The notes: generated by a model not told the origin, from the letters alone. Counted from the stretch's first letter, positions 41,920 through 53,744 are shown. The stretch is 64,000 nt of DNA from Lunularia cruciata (GCA_948567375.1 OX419755.1:57299945-57363944); one strand, 5' to 3'. Translations and numbers: made by a program.

Positions 41920-43925
41920 TAGGCTATTTTGTCTTATTCTCTACTTTGTAAGCCCGACTAACTTCATCGCTAAACTCCATATTGTTATAGATATTATAGG
42001 AGGTTCATCTTCTCATTTTCCAACAAAGCTTATGCATTGACCATCTACATGAAGAAGGGTGTAGATTACATGGTGATTTTGGAGGACAAGGAGGCTCTCA
42101 AAGCTTTTGAGGAGCTCAAGCAATCCCTTGTTGTAGCTCCAATTCTTGCTAAACTTGATTCGAGTAAGTCTTTCATCCTCTACGCTGATGCTTCTAATGT
42201 AGCTATAGGATGCACTCTTAGTCAATTAGACCAAGATGGGCATGATCATCCAATAGCTTATGCTAGTAGGCAGATGGTTTCAACAGAGAAGAATTACTCT
42301 GGCACGGAGAGGGAAGGGTTGGCAGTGATCTTTGGTCTCAAGAAGTTTAGACACTACTTGATTGGAGTGAAAGCCACCATTGTCACAGATCACAAGGCTT
42401 TGAAGTACATCTTCAACAAGCCTAATGTTGAAGGGAGACTAGCAAGGTGGATGTTACTCTTGTCTGAGTATGACTACACCATTGAGGATAGGCCAGGAAA
42501 GAAACATGCAAATGTTGATTTGTTATCTAGGGCCTATGGTCATGATGGAGATGAGCCTATGGATGATTCCTTTCCGTATGAGGAGCTCATGACAATCTCA
42601 ATCACTCAAGAGGTTCCAATGGAGTACAAGGAGATTATGGATTTTGTGACAAGAGGTAACTATCCAAAAGGGATGTATGCTAGGGAGAGGAAGGCCCTTG
42701 CAGCAAGATCTAAACCTTACACAATGGTGGAGGATATTATTTTTCACCAAGGAGCAGATGGTCTACTTCAAAGAGGAGTGGGTAAGGAAGAGTCTATCCT
42801 ACTCATAAAGGAGTTTCATGAAGGTTTAGTGTGTGGAAGACACTTTGCAGGAAAGGTGACTACTTTCAAGATTCTAGATGCAGGTTACCATTGGAGAGGG
42901 ATTTTCAAAGATTGTCTTGATTATTGCAAAACTTGTCATGTTTATCAAGCTTTTGCTAGAAATTCTACATCCACTCCACCACTTAGATCAATTCCATTGC
43001 TAGGACCTTGTGAGAAGTGGGGAATTGATTTTGTAGGTCCTCTCAGTAGACCCTAAGGAACAATTGGTATATTGTGGTAGTTATTGATTACCTTACCAAG
43101 TGGGTTGAGACTAAACCATTGAGGGACAAGAATGAAGATGAAGTTGGTAGATTTCTTTATGAACGCATTATCACTAGGTTTGGATGCCCTTTGGAGTTGG
43201 TTTCTGATAGAGGAGAGTTTATAGGAAGCATTACTATAGCCATGCTACGACATTTCTCTATCACACACATAGAGTAAGTACATCTTATAAGCCAAATTCC
43301 AATGGCTTGGCAGAGAGAACCAATTAGACTTTGTGCATGATGTTGGCCAAAGATGCAAAAATGGAGGAAGCTAAACATCATTGGACAAGAGGATTCATGC
43401 AGTTTTGTGAGAGTATAGGACAACCATGAAGACTTCCACTTGATATTCTCCATTTCAGTTGGTATATGGTATTGAGTCTACCTTACCTATTCACTTTGAT
43501 CTTCCTACCTTCCAAAGAGATTGAAGAAAGCACAAGGAGGTGATGCAAAGAAGTCAAGGAAGGAACAACTCATGGAGTTGGAAGAGGCAAGAGCAGTTGC
43601 TATGGTTCGAGTGGAGCAAGCCCAAAGGAAACAAAAGGAGAGCTATGACAAGAGGCAAGGCAAGAAGAAGGTGGAGCCTTTCAAAGAAGGTGATTGGGTA
43701 ATGTTGTTTGATTTCCTTCAATTCAAGAGAGTGCAAAAGAAGTTTTTGCCTAAGTACTTTGGACCTTTCATAGTGGAGAAGGTGTAGAGCAATTACACCT
43801 ATGATCTCAAGGAGTTGGGAGGAAGACACTTTGATAGGATTAACCATGATAAGTTGAAGATATACCATAGAAGGTAAAGAGACCTTCACTTTGAGGACAA
43901 AGTGAAAACTTAGTCCGGGAGTAAA

Positions 43926-44616
43926 TGTAACACCCATTTGTGCATGTGTGTGGTATTGTGATATTTAGCTTGGTATTACAAGTACTTGAGAGATATTATT
44001 TATTTAGAGATAAAGGATGGTTCTATATTAGTCATGATTAGCTAAAGTTAGTCATAGTTAAGATAGAGGGGACCTTGCTTTAGAGGAAGTAGAAAAGATG
44101 AGCACCACTATTTTGGATTTTAGTGTGTTGACTTGGTATTATTCCTAGGTGTTTGGCTTTGAGGAAAGAGTTGAGAACTCTTCGGCCCGCAAGCCTTTTT
44201 GTTTTGGATTCTTCTTTAGTCCAAGGATAGCCCATGTGAAGGAATCCTTGACTTAGTGATAGGTCAAGATAAGACCACATGCTTAGGGGAATATGCCCAT
44301 GTGAATGGATATTCCTTTCTACTTTTTGACTTTACTTGACTTTTAGCCTGGTAACTTGAGTTACTCTTGTAATTAGCAACTTTGGTACGTAACTATTTCA
44401 CAAGTATATAAAGAAGGGATGAGGAGGTACTCATCATCCTTTCATTTTTAACTATCTCTCTCTCATTGAGTTCTCTAGTGAGCAATGTCTTGAGTCTTGG
44501 AGTGTTAGCCTTGGAGGAGTATGATGGAGTTGGGGTTCCTTCCCTTCTTAGTCCATGGTGCACTACCATAATAGCCATCAAAGGTTCATCCTGAGTGAGA
44601 GACTGGCCGGCTCATA
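43926..44616 (+). repeat. 3' LTR of A3
   Basis: 691 bp from TGTAACACCC to CTCATA (terminal CACA changed to CATA). It is preceded by a polypurine-like GTCCGGGAGTAAA. Confidence 0.92.
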
Positions 44617-44620
44617 GGCC

Positions 44621-44999
44621 ATGTTGGTAATCAATGTCCTCAACCACCCAACCCAAAGCTTCCTTTGAAGTATGTGCAGGCTATGGCTAAGCAAACTACA
44701 CTACAGCCAAAAGGCAACACCATAGTGATTGTATTACCCTTGATGAAGAAATTCCTCACGGACCAAGTCTGACCTCAAAGTGGAATGGTTGGACCTTGAT
44801 GTGTTAAGAATTGAGACACTCTGTAGGAAGACAAAGCGTGATCCCAAAGAAGTAAGCACTACTTCTTTGTCTTCAAGAAAGGCAAAGATACTTTGCCCTA
44901 AGTCTATCTTATCTGCAAAAGAGTAGAAATTTTGGCTCAAGCCAAGGCAAAGGCATTGCAAAAAGAAACCCAAGAGGTAGTGCAGAGAACTCAAGAAAT
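44621..44999 (+). pseudogene. Continuation of the gag remnant beyond A3
   Basis: Joining 20643 to 44621 continues the frame that contains the CYNCGLIGHWFPNC knuckle for a short way, then stops appear. A second readable segment (DLKVEWLDLDVLRIETLC...) follows. No domain is recognisable. It leads without a visible boundary into the decayed PHD-type copy. Confidence 0.35.
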
Positions 45000-46612
45000 G
45001 AGTTTCATAGATAGGTTGGTACATCAGACTTGGAGTAGAGCCTTTGTACCACCAATGGACCAATTTGATAATGATCTTCTAGATTTTATTACATTATTTC
45101 TTTTTGATTCCACACTCATTACTTGGCAATACCTAACAATGGAACTATGCTTATTGGAGCTATTTGGTAGGATTAGCACTAGTCTAGCTCTAGTATTGCA
45201 AACAAGCAAGCATATAAGTTCATAAGTACTTGTATGTGAAGAAAGATGTGATTGCTAAATGAGTCTCTTTGCATCATATAACATACTTAGCATATCAACA
45301 CCCTAATCTATTACCAATGTTAGTAGTCAAGGTTTACTAGAAGACATTACTATTAGACATTTCCTTACTAGGATTGCAAGGCTTGAGAAACATGGCACCA
45401 TCCATATAGTGATTTCCAAATGGCTATGTAAGAAATATACATATATTAGCCAAGGTTAAGGTTTGTAAGATCTTTATTTTGGCATGTTTTGGGATATGCT
45501 ATGTATATTTGCCACCTCCAAGTTCATCAAGTAGTTTCTCCAACATATGTTTTGGAGACCATCCCTTTGATAGGTGACTTGCACATGGGTGATGGCATTA
45601 AGAAATATCAATCCTTGTACAATCATGGAGGGCTCTGTTGGCAGATCCTCTCCATAAGGAGACTCTCATTTCCAACCTCCATGTTGCCCTTTTTTAGTGA
45701 AAGCCAATGAAGGGAGGGTTGGTGCCGCTTTTCACCTATCAAGTTGAAAGCGTTTAAAAATTGATTGTTTGATGTGGCTAGAAGTGGATATTGTGCCATT
45801 TTTTACATCTTTGGTGGACAAATGTCTTAGCTAAAGTGGTATTATAACTTGCTTTTGATTGTATTCAACAATCAACACATCTTACTGTGGAGAGTATTAT
45901 GGATGTTGGGTACTAGTCTTAGATGGTGAGAGTGGTTGAAGGAGTTGTATATTGAAGGATTTGGGTGCTTTGAAGGGACATTGGCTTCAAATTGAGTTGA
46001 CTAGTAGTAAACCAATGATATAAAGAGTGTCTTGATTTGAAGTGGGAGTTAAGATTTATTTGAGGTTGATTTAGTAGAGGCTTCCCATAGAGAATATGCT
46101 TTTACTAAATTGATGCCAAACAAGAGAAATACGCATAGCAACTACATTGATATGTGGATGTATGAAGATAACTATCACATCAACCAACAAACCAAGGGTA
46201 ATTGGTATGTTATACCTAAACCAAAGTTGATATTTTATGTGAAATGGCATACAAAGGTCTTTGTAACTTTGAATCTTCAAGGAGGTTAATATGATTGCCA
46301 ATAAAGGAGTAAGACAAAGCCAACATAACATTCTATGCAATTGATCCTCATAGTAAGATGTACCATATCATTGGTAGTTCTAACCTTTTGGGTTAAAGAA
46401 TGCTCCTATTGAGTTCCAAAGAGTCATGACAAAATTCTAACACATTTGGAATTTTCTTAATGTTATATTGATTATAGTTTTGTCTACAATGATATCATAG
46501 AAGAACATAAGAGAAATTTGTTGGAAGGTGAGATATTTAGATCTCATATACTCAAATTACATCCTAAGAAGTGCAAGTCTTTAAACAACAAGTTTAGTAC
46601 TATGACAACTCA

Positions 46613-47190
46613 ACAAATATCACTTTTGCGGTAATCAGGTAAGTAAAGTTTGTTCCCGTAGAGATACTAGTCAAAAATGTCCAAATACAAAGTCAAATTG
46701 TAACAAGTAGTTCTTCTTCTTCACTTTCATTGCCAACTTTCTCCACTGCTTCTAAAACTTCTCTTGCAAATTCTTGTTAATCTTCTTTTGCAACATTGCA
46801 TCTACTCGTAGTATTTCTCTTTCTTTTTCTCCTTTGATCAAACTCTCTTGCAACTTCCAATTCTCATATTCCAATCTCTCCAGCACTTGCAACACAATCT
46901 GCACATCGGGATGTCTGCTTTGCATCTTCTTCTTGTTCTTCTCCATTTGCAACAAAAATGGACATACCACATCTCAAAGGTATTCTACTCCCTCACACCC
47001 TGCTTCTTCTTCTTCTTCTACCTTCTCTTCAGGGACTTCATCAATTTTGTTCTTCCCTTCCCAGTTTGATGCTGTACTACAAAGTTGGGATCTTTGTACT
47101 ATCAGTGATACATCATCCTCCAAACTTTCTTTATCATTAAGATTGATGATTTATTGGGCCGCCTTTGGACATTCTCCTTCTTGTGTTTAC
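46613..47190 (-). mobile_element. CC3: fragment of a coiled-coil element
   Basis: The left end TATGACAACTC..AAATATCACTTTTGCGGTAAT matches the CC2 terminus. Most of the ~790-bp tail is missing, then a coiled-coil segment (46970-46752, minus: VLERLEYENWKLQESL) aligns with the CC1/CC2 protein. It is cut at 47190 by A4 and its other half is absent. Preceding bases AGTAC may be part of its target duplication but cannot be confirmed. Confidence 0.7.
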
Positions 47191-47883
47191 TATAACACCC
47201 ATTTGTGCATGTGTGTGGTATTATGATATTTAGCTTGGTATTACTAGTACTTGAGAGATATTATTTACATAGAGATAAAGGATGGTTCTACATTATTCAT
47301 GATTAACTAAAGCTAGTCATAGCTAAGATAGAGGGGACCTTACTTTAGAGGAAGTGGAAAAGATGAGCACCACCATTTTGGATTCTAGTGTGTTGACTTG
47401 GTATTATTCCTAAGTGTTTGGCTTTGAGGAAAGAGTTGAAAACTCTTGGGCCCACGAGCCTTTTTGTTTTGGATTCTTCTTTAGTCCAAGGATAGCCCAT
47501 ATGAAGGAATCCTTGACTTAGTGGTTGGGTCAAGATAAGATCACATGCTTAATGGAATATGCCCATGTGGATGGATATTCCTTTCTACTTTTTGACTTTA
47601 CTTGACTTTTAGCCTAGTAACTTGATTTACTGAAGTAATTAGAAACTTTGGTGCATAACTATTTCACAAGTATATAAACAAGGGGTGAGGAGGTACTCAT
47701 CATCCTTTCATTTGTAATTATCTCTCTCTCATTGAGTTCTCTTATGAGCAATGTCTTGAGTCTTGGAGTGTTAGCCTTGGAGGAGTATATGATGGAGTTG
47801 GGTTCTTTGCCGTCTTAGTCCATGGTGCATTACCATAATAGCCATTAGAGGTTCATCTTGAGTGAGAGATAGGCTGGCTCACA
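47191..47883 (+). repeat. 5' LTR of A4
   Basis: 693 bp, divergent from the young LTRs, ending GGCTGGCTCACA. The primer site that follows (TGGTTTTGTTGTCGGG) is decayed. Confidence 0.9.
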
Positions 47884-48742
47884 TTTTTGGTTTTGTTGTC
47901 GGGACCTCTCTAGAAGGCAAGATAATGTTCTGTGTACGATTATATATTAGACACAAGGAGGCTATGAGAGCTCACTTGGAGAGAACTTTAGGGGAGGAGA
48001 GGGCTGAACTTATGTTAAAGAACATGGACCCATTTTTATACCCTATATTTCATTATGATATCTTTGAGGTGATTTTGTACATCTTGTACACTTGAGAGGA
48101 TTTGGGGAGATTGTGTGAGGTGGATTGCAGATTTTGCAGATTAAAGTGATTTTGGGCAAAATCTCAAGTTTAAGATCTGGACTTGAAATTTCTACACATG
48201 ATATCTTGGTATATTTTTCAATTATCACACTTGAAATTATTGTGAGAGCTACTATGCGCATTGAGCTAGAATATTTGAAAGTTGAAAGGGTAAACTACTC
48301 CCGCAATTGCATGCTCTCTCAAAAATTGTACAAAGTCAACCATTTCTTCAATTTTTAGTGGATTTTCCTGAAAATTTACAAGAAAGTAAAGTGCATTGTA
48401 TCCTACCCATTGACACAAAAATTAGAGAGAGATCATTCTTGCATAGAGAGTTATGAGTTTTTAAAGTGAGGGGTGGTTTTTAAACCAAATCTGAAATATA
48501 TGTGTTGAATAGAAAGGTGTCTAGGCCAAATGGCTTAATGAAAAGATCTGAAATTTTTCAAAGAGAAATGCCCTAGAGTTGTGATCAAGTGTGCAAAATT
48601 TTAGAGGACTATGACATACCAATTGAGATATTTGATTGACATTGTGAGGAAGGGTCAATTTTGCAGAGTTGAGATCTCATGCATGAGGAGTTTGAGAGCT
48701 ACAAAAAGTATGTTTGAGTGTTTAGATTCTTCTTGGGAACAT

Positions 48743-49118
48743 GGAAGGTCATCAAGAGTAGAAATTGAGACTATGCAAGGTTCTCCAAGGGTTTGAGGTG
48801 ATTGGAGGGGTGGATTTGAGGAAAAGAGGGTTTCAAATAGAATTTGAAGAGAGTGTTGAGAGGATTCAAAAACCTGCACCACTTGGAGGAAAGAGTGAGT
48901 CTAAATGCTTTCTATGTGGAGAGAAGGGACATAAAGCAATTTCATGTCCATTGACCTTTGATAGCAAGAGATTGAGAGGAAGGAGAGGATTGTTTGACTT
49001 GGGTTTGCATGTTGGACCTTCTTCACCAAGATTGGGAGGTAGAAGATCTAAGACCAAGGAGTTGTGTGAGGTTGTGGAGTTGATGGACTTCCAAAAGGAC
49101 ATGATTATAGTGGAGTAA
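48743..49118 (+). pseudogene. Small zinc-knuckle ORF of A4, frameshifted
   Basis: The first CCHC knuckle survives (CFLCGEKGHKAISC), but a frameshift near 49070 destroys the second cysteine cluster, which is intact in A1 and A2. Confidence 0.65.
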
Positions 49119-49402
49119 AAACACTTTTGGAGACTTTAGTGAAGGATCTTGGAGAGAGTCTTAGTACAACTACAGAAATATTACTCCCTCCATTAGCTAG
49201 TTCTCAAGATTAGTGATGGAGATAATCTTTCAACTTATGGATAACTATCCATGAGGGTTCTATTAATATGCACTCTAGGATTTATAGAAATCTTGGAGAA
49301 ACTTTTGTGTTCCCTAGGGTGTATTACTCTCAAATGGTGTTAGTTATGTATATACTCTATTAGTTATAGATTGAGAGAAAAGAAAGATAGTGAGGGGTTC
49401 AA

Positions 49403-52400
49403 ATGGGGAAACTTTTGGTTTTCTTCAGCAAGGATGGAGAAGATGTAGAGGCCTTTGTGAGAGACTTCAAGAGAGCTTGCATAGGAAACAATGAGAGGAG
49501 GATGAATGAGTGGGCCTCATTATTACCAGATTTCTTTGAGGATGCAGCACTTACATGGTATGAGTCAGAATACGAAAAGAGAGAAGAGAGATGGGGAAGA
49601 AGAGTCTTGGGAGAGTTTGGCTTCAGCACTCATCAAGGACTTCCTTCCAGATGAGAGTTATAGGAGATTGATGAATGAAGTTACCTTTCTCAAGCAAGGA
49701 GATGGAGAGAAAGTGAGAGTCTATATGGAAAGAGTGAAAAAGTTAAAGTCCAGATTTTGCATAGTGTTGAGGAAGGGTGGAGATGATGTGGAGACTACTA
49801 TAATTGGCATAAGAGCTATGCTCATCAAGAATTTTGTGGGAGGGTTGAGACCACAAATTAGAACCAAGGTGATATATGAAAAACCTTCTTCCAAGGTTGA
49901 AGCTATCAAGATTGCAATTTGTATGGAGGAGAGTTTGAAAGGAGATGAGAGTGATTTTGTGGTGAAGGAGGTTGTTCATCCTCTTCAAGGCTACAAGTAT
50001 GGAGGAAGTTATAATAGTTTGGTGGCAAGGGTTGCACCACAAGTAGTAGTTGCTCCAATTCTTGCACCTCCACCAAAGGATCCACTTCAAACCATCATAG
50101 AACAACTTGCGGATCTCAATATCAATGTGGTGCAACTATGGGAGAAAAGAGAGGTGGATCAAAATGTAGGGAGAGGGCCTAGGAGTTATGGAAACTATCC
50201 ATATAGAGGAGGCCAATCAGCCAACAATTTTAATGATAGAAATTTTTTTGGTTGTGGAAGAAGAGGCCATATCCAAAGGAATTGCCCAAATTCCACTTAC
50301 CATGGAGGAAGGGGTTATGAGGCAGCCAATAGAAGGAAAGAGGGAGGTAGTGAAACCCAAGTGGCTCCTAATCCAAACAAAGGTAAGGGGATAGCATCCA
50401 TAGATGTGGTTGAGAGCAAGTATGAGAAGGGAGAGTGCTCAAACTCCAAGGGTCTTAATTTGGAGCTTTTGGCACAAGAGAAGGAGACAACTTATTTTCC
50501 AGAGGACGTTCAGTCTTCTCAAGGATTTACTCCAAGCAAGGATACTCCTATGTCTACTATGTGTTGAGGAGCACTTGCACCTCAACACCATCAACAACAA
50601 AGACTCCAAGGAAGAATTTGGGGATGGAGGATTTCTTGATTTCAAAGCAACAATGGAACTACAATGTGTTGGAGGATGTTGGTAGTCACAAGGCTAACAT
50701 CACAATGCACCAATTGATTGCTTTGAACCCTACCTTGAGAAAGGAGCTTAGAGGTGATTTGATTTCTACATGGAGCAAGAGGAAGAAGAAGGCAAAAACT
50801 CTAGTATCAATGGGGGTGGTGGATGCCAAGCCAGCACCATGGGAGGCTTGTGAATATGCCTCCAAGATTGATGTAAGAGTGAATGGTCACAACATCAAGG
50901 ATGCATTGGTTAATGGAAAATCAGGAGTGAATGCCATGTCAAAAAGGTTGATGAAGAAGTTGGGTATGATACCCACTAGACCTTCAACATTTGTGGTGAG
51001 CATGGCAAACAAACAACAAGTTTGACCAGTAGGGGTGATGGATAAAGTGGTAGTTTTAGTTATGGGAGTTCAAAATTGCATAATCTCAAGTCTTGAAGGA
51101 TTCAAGCTATGACTTACTTCTTGGGTGGCCATAGTTGAGAGCATCATGCACAACTGATCAATAGCACAAAGGGTACTTGAGGATTGGGCCATCAAACCAT
51201 AGAGTCACGGTTCTTGTGACTAACATCACCAACACTTCACATTCAGATACACCATCTTCTGATTATTGGGAATCAGATTCTGAAGAAGGAGCTTCAGGTG
51301 TGGACACAAGCACGGAAGAGGAGACTTCCATGGAGGAGGATGAATCTGAATCTGATTCAAATGTGTATCCCTTGTGTGCTATGGAATTTTCACCTAAGCC
51401 AGAGGTTCTTGAAGGACCCAAATAAATCACCATTAACACTTGAGGAGATAGAGAGGAGGTTAACTACCCTCAAGTATGGCCCAACTATTACCAAGGAGGA
51501 GAAGGTGAGATTTGAGGAGATTTTCTGCAAGTTCATCCATTTGTTTGCTTTTAGTTACAAGGATTTGAAGGAAGTGACCTTAGAGGAGCACAAGATGGAG
51601 GTGGAGTCACATGCAAGACCAATCCACCAAAAGCAACATTGCATTAGCCCACCAATATCTTTGGTTGTGAACGAGGAGATTGATAAGCTCAAGGAGGTTG
51701 GATTTATCTTTGAGGTGGAGAATTCAGAATGGGTGTCTCCAATTGTCATTGTGAAAAAAAAGAATGGTAAGTTTGGGTATGTGTAGATTATAAGAAGCTC
51801 AATGTTGTTACCAAGAAGGACTACTACCTATATCCATTCATTGATGAGATCTTGGAGGAGGTTGTAGGTCATGAGAGGTACAGTTTTGGAGATGGTTATA
51901 ATGGATATAACCAATTCAAGATTGCACCAGAGCATCAACAACTCACCACATTCATCACACCTTGGAGAACTTACGCTTTCAAGGTCATGCCTTTTGGGCT
52001 TTGCAATGCTCCAACCACATTCCAATGGTTCATGAACAAGGTATTTGAACCTTTCATTGGGAAATTTGTGAGAGACTTCATTGATGACTTTTGTGTCTAT
52101 GGGAACAAGGAAGAGCTCTTTGAGCACCTAATCAAGGTCTTGCAATGCTTGGATGAGGCAAATGCATCACTCAAGCCGGAGAAGTGTATTTTTGGATGTG
52201 AAGAAGATCTACTTTTGAGGCACATCATCTCCAAGGATGGAATAGCAATTGATCTTGAGAAGGTGAGGAAAATCTCAGACCTTCCATTCCCTTCAAGCTT
52301 GACAAAGTTACACCAATTCTTGGGGATGGTTGGGTACTATAGGAGGTCATCTTCTCATTTTCCAACAAGGCTTATGCATTGACCATCTACATGAAGAAGG

Positions 52401-52449
52401 GTGTAGATTACATGGTGATTTTGGAGGACAAGGAGGCTCTCAAAGCTTT
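49403..52449 (+). pseudogene. gag-pol of A4, frameshifted and truncated
   Basis: Gag starts at the ATG at 49403. A frameshift near 49600-49650 moves the frame to 49506-50567, and another at about 50565 leads to 50561-51025. A TGA at 51023 and frameshifts near 51090, 51410, 51770 and 52345 follow. The knuckle has Cys replaced by Phe (FFGCGRRGH). RT motifs including FIDDFCVYG are still readable. It ends at the deletion junction near 52449. Confidence 0.88.
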
Positions 52450-53520
52450 AGGTCTTGTGTGCCAAGACATTCATTGATCACCAAACTATATCTCAAGATC
52501 ATCTTAAGGTAGATGGTTTAGCAAATAATTTTGTAAAGATGGTGAAGAGAGCATTAAGTAAGTATGGTTTGCAAAGACCTACTTTGGAGATTGTGAACTC
52601 CAATTACTTTGGTTAGCTATGGGATGTCAATTTAGCCAAGAAGCATCCTTGCATCCTTCTCTCCCATTTTACTTCTACATGAGTGAGATCCGTATTTGCA
52701 TGTACCCATCCATTATGACTATATTGCAACTCTGGACTTAGATGACATGGATATATGGATGAGCGCATGTTCTCTACAAGAAGATATTTTTCAAAGAGTG
52801 ATACCAATGGGTTTTGAGAACTCAACAATTGCTTAACACAACAATACCTTATGTTATGATATTATTTGAGGGGGGACTGTAGACCCTCAACCCACCAGTT
52901 TCATCTTGGTAATTTTGTGTATTTCCAATAGATTGCACCGATGACTCTTAATGGGGCAATAGGCCACAATATGGTTTTTCCTTTTGGAGTCTTTATATTG
53001 AAATAACATGATGGTGTCATTTGGAAGGATAGTGTGTGCAATTGTGCACCATACCAACTCCCAAACATTGATGGCATGATAGACCTAAGTTTGTCAATTG
53101 TACACACAAGCTTGCAGTACATGTTACGTGGCTCTATTAATATCTTATTACGTTCATGTGTGATAGCTGTTCAAGAGTATTGCATTGGCATGTTTGACAT
53201 CTTCCTTCACAGTGGTTCCTTAAGGATAATGGCTATGTTCTTGGTGTACTTGACATTTTAGCTAGTCATTCTTTATACCATATAGATTGTAGAATGGCAA
53301 TTAATGTTAGGGCACCATAGGACAAAATTTCATGATCTTTGCGCCACCATATGTTATACCACATATTTAGAATAGATGGCTATTTGGAACTAGAGGGGTA
53401 ATTGTGACACTTGAGAGTTTGTGTACTACCTCTTATATGAGTTGTGCTTTTATAGTATATGATGATGAAAACAATATATGTTTGTGTAGTGATGTATATA
53501 TGTATGAGAGATGAGTGGAT

Positions 53521-53744
53521 CTTAAAATAAATGTAATGTACCCATAAATAGTTTATAAGAATCCTTATGGGATAATATATATATCCTAAAAATAATATAT
53601 AATACCCATAAATAATTTACAAAAAAATTTGTGGGATATTTATTATGGAGCTTTTGGAGTGGCAACTTTGAAGCTGCCCCGAAGAAAAAAGAATTGAACT
53701 GAGTACGTTTAAACTTCATTATATTTTTGTGATATTTCCAGGAG
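53521..53744. repeat. AT-rich pair of palindromic units
   Basis: Two adjacent units share the form CCCATAAATA...(T)GGGATA. In the first, CCCATAA (53541-53547) pairs with TTATGGG (53565-53571). In the second, CCCATAAAT (53605-53613) pairs with ATTTGTGGG (53627-53635) with one mismatch. They mark the edge between mobile DNA and the gene-bearing part. They could be ends of a small unrecognised repeat. Confidence 0.4.

Larger units (their letters stand above)
24840..41989 (-). mobile_element. HS: chromovirus with heat-shock-element LTRs, split by CC2
   Basis: Minus-strand Ty3/gypsy element. The 5' LTR is 41647-41989 and the 3' LTR 24840-25253, flanked by a perfect 5-bp duplication GATAT (24835-24839, 41990-41994). 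The primer site matches initiator tRNA-Met over 12 bases. Order is gag, knuckle, protease, RT, RNase H, integrase, chromodomain, which makes it a chromovirus. CC2 (26030-37614) splits the integrase. Damage includes a TGA in the protease active site, a Glu-to-Lys change at the integrase catalytic site, and a TAG at the chromodomain's conserved Trp. Confidence 0.92.
41647..41989 (-). repeat. 5' LTR of HS
   Basis: 343 bp; in element orientation it begins TATAACAATATGG (TGT mutated to TAT) and ends CTTTTACA. It pairs with 24840-25253. Confidence 0.93.
21912..43877 (+). pseudogene. gag-pol of A3, broken and split by HS
   Basis: The ATG at 21912 matches the A2 start. The frame is broken by a frameshift near 22110-22145, a TGA at 23523, further stops near 23740, 23878, 24018, 24128 and 24231, and others. 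The split falls in the RT connection, just before the YYRRF motif, and pol resumes at 41990. The second part keeps RNase H (YADASN, TDHKALKY) and integrase, with a frameshift at about 43050 and others at 43215-43520. The final codons end at 43877. Sequence is otherwise closely collinear with A2. Confidence 0.9.
20644..44616 (+). mobile_element. A3: older LTR-A element, split by HS
   Basis: The LTRs are 20644-21331 and 43926-44616, and the internal part is 21332-24839 plus 41990-43925. It is flanked by GGCA (20640-20643) and GGCC (44617-44620), an imperfect 4-bp duplication. The chromovirus HS sits inside its pol (24840-41989). A deletion removed about 1 kb of leader and half of the small zinc-knuckle ORF: sequence jumps at ATGTT (21460-21464) from the leader to the ORF's second half. 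Many stops and frameshifts make it defective. Confidence 0.88.
47191..52449 (+). mobile_element. A4: truncated, decayed LTR-A element
   Basis: The 5' LTR is 47191-47883 (starts TATAACACCC, TGT mutated). Leader, a broken zinc-knuckle ORF and gag-pol as far as the RNase H boundary follow. At about 52449 it switches directly to integrase sequence of the PHD-type copy, so RNase H, integrase and the 3' LTR have been deleted. The four bases before it are TTAC. Confidence 0.88.
45000..53520 (+). mobile_element. Second PHD-type retroelement, heavily decayed and interrupted
   Basis: Segments 45000-46612 and 52450-53520 are collinear with 14936-17180 and 18640-19730 of the better-preserved copy. They cover the linker, the RT start, the integrase end and the PHD region. 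Between them lie CC3 and A4, and the part equivalent to 17180-18640 is missing. The PHD remnant is about 53034-53260: the phrase around PNIDG is readable, but most zinc ligands are lost. No intact ORF remains. Confidence 0.65.
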
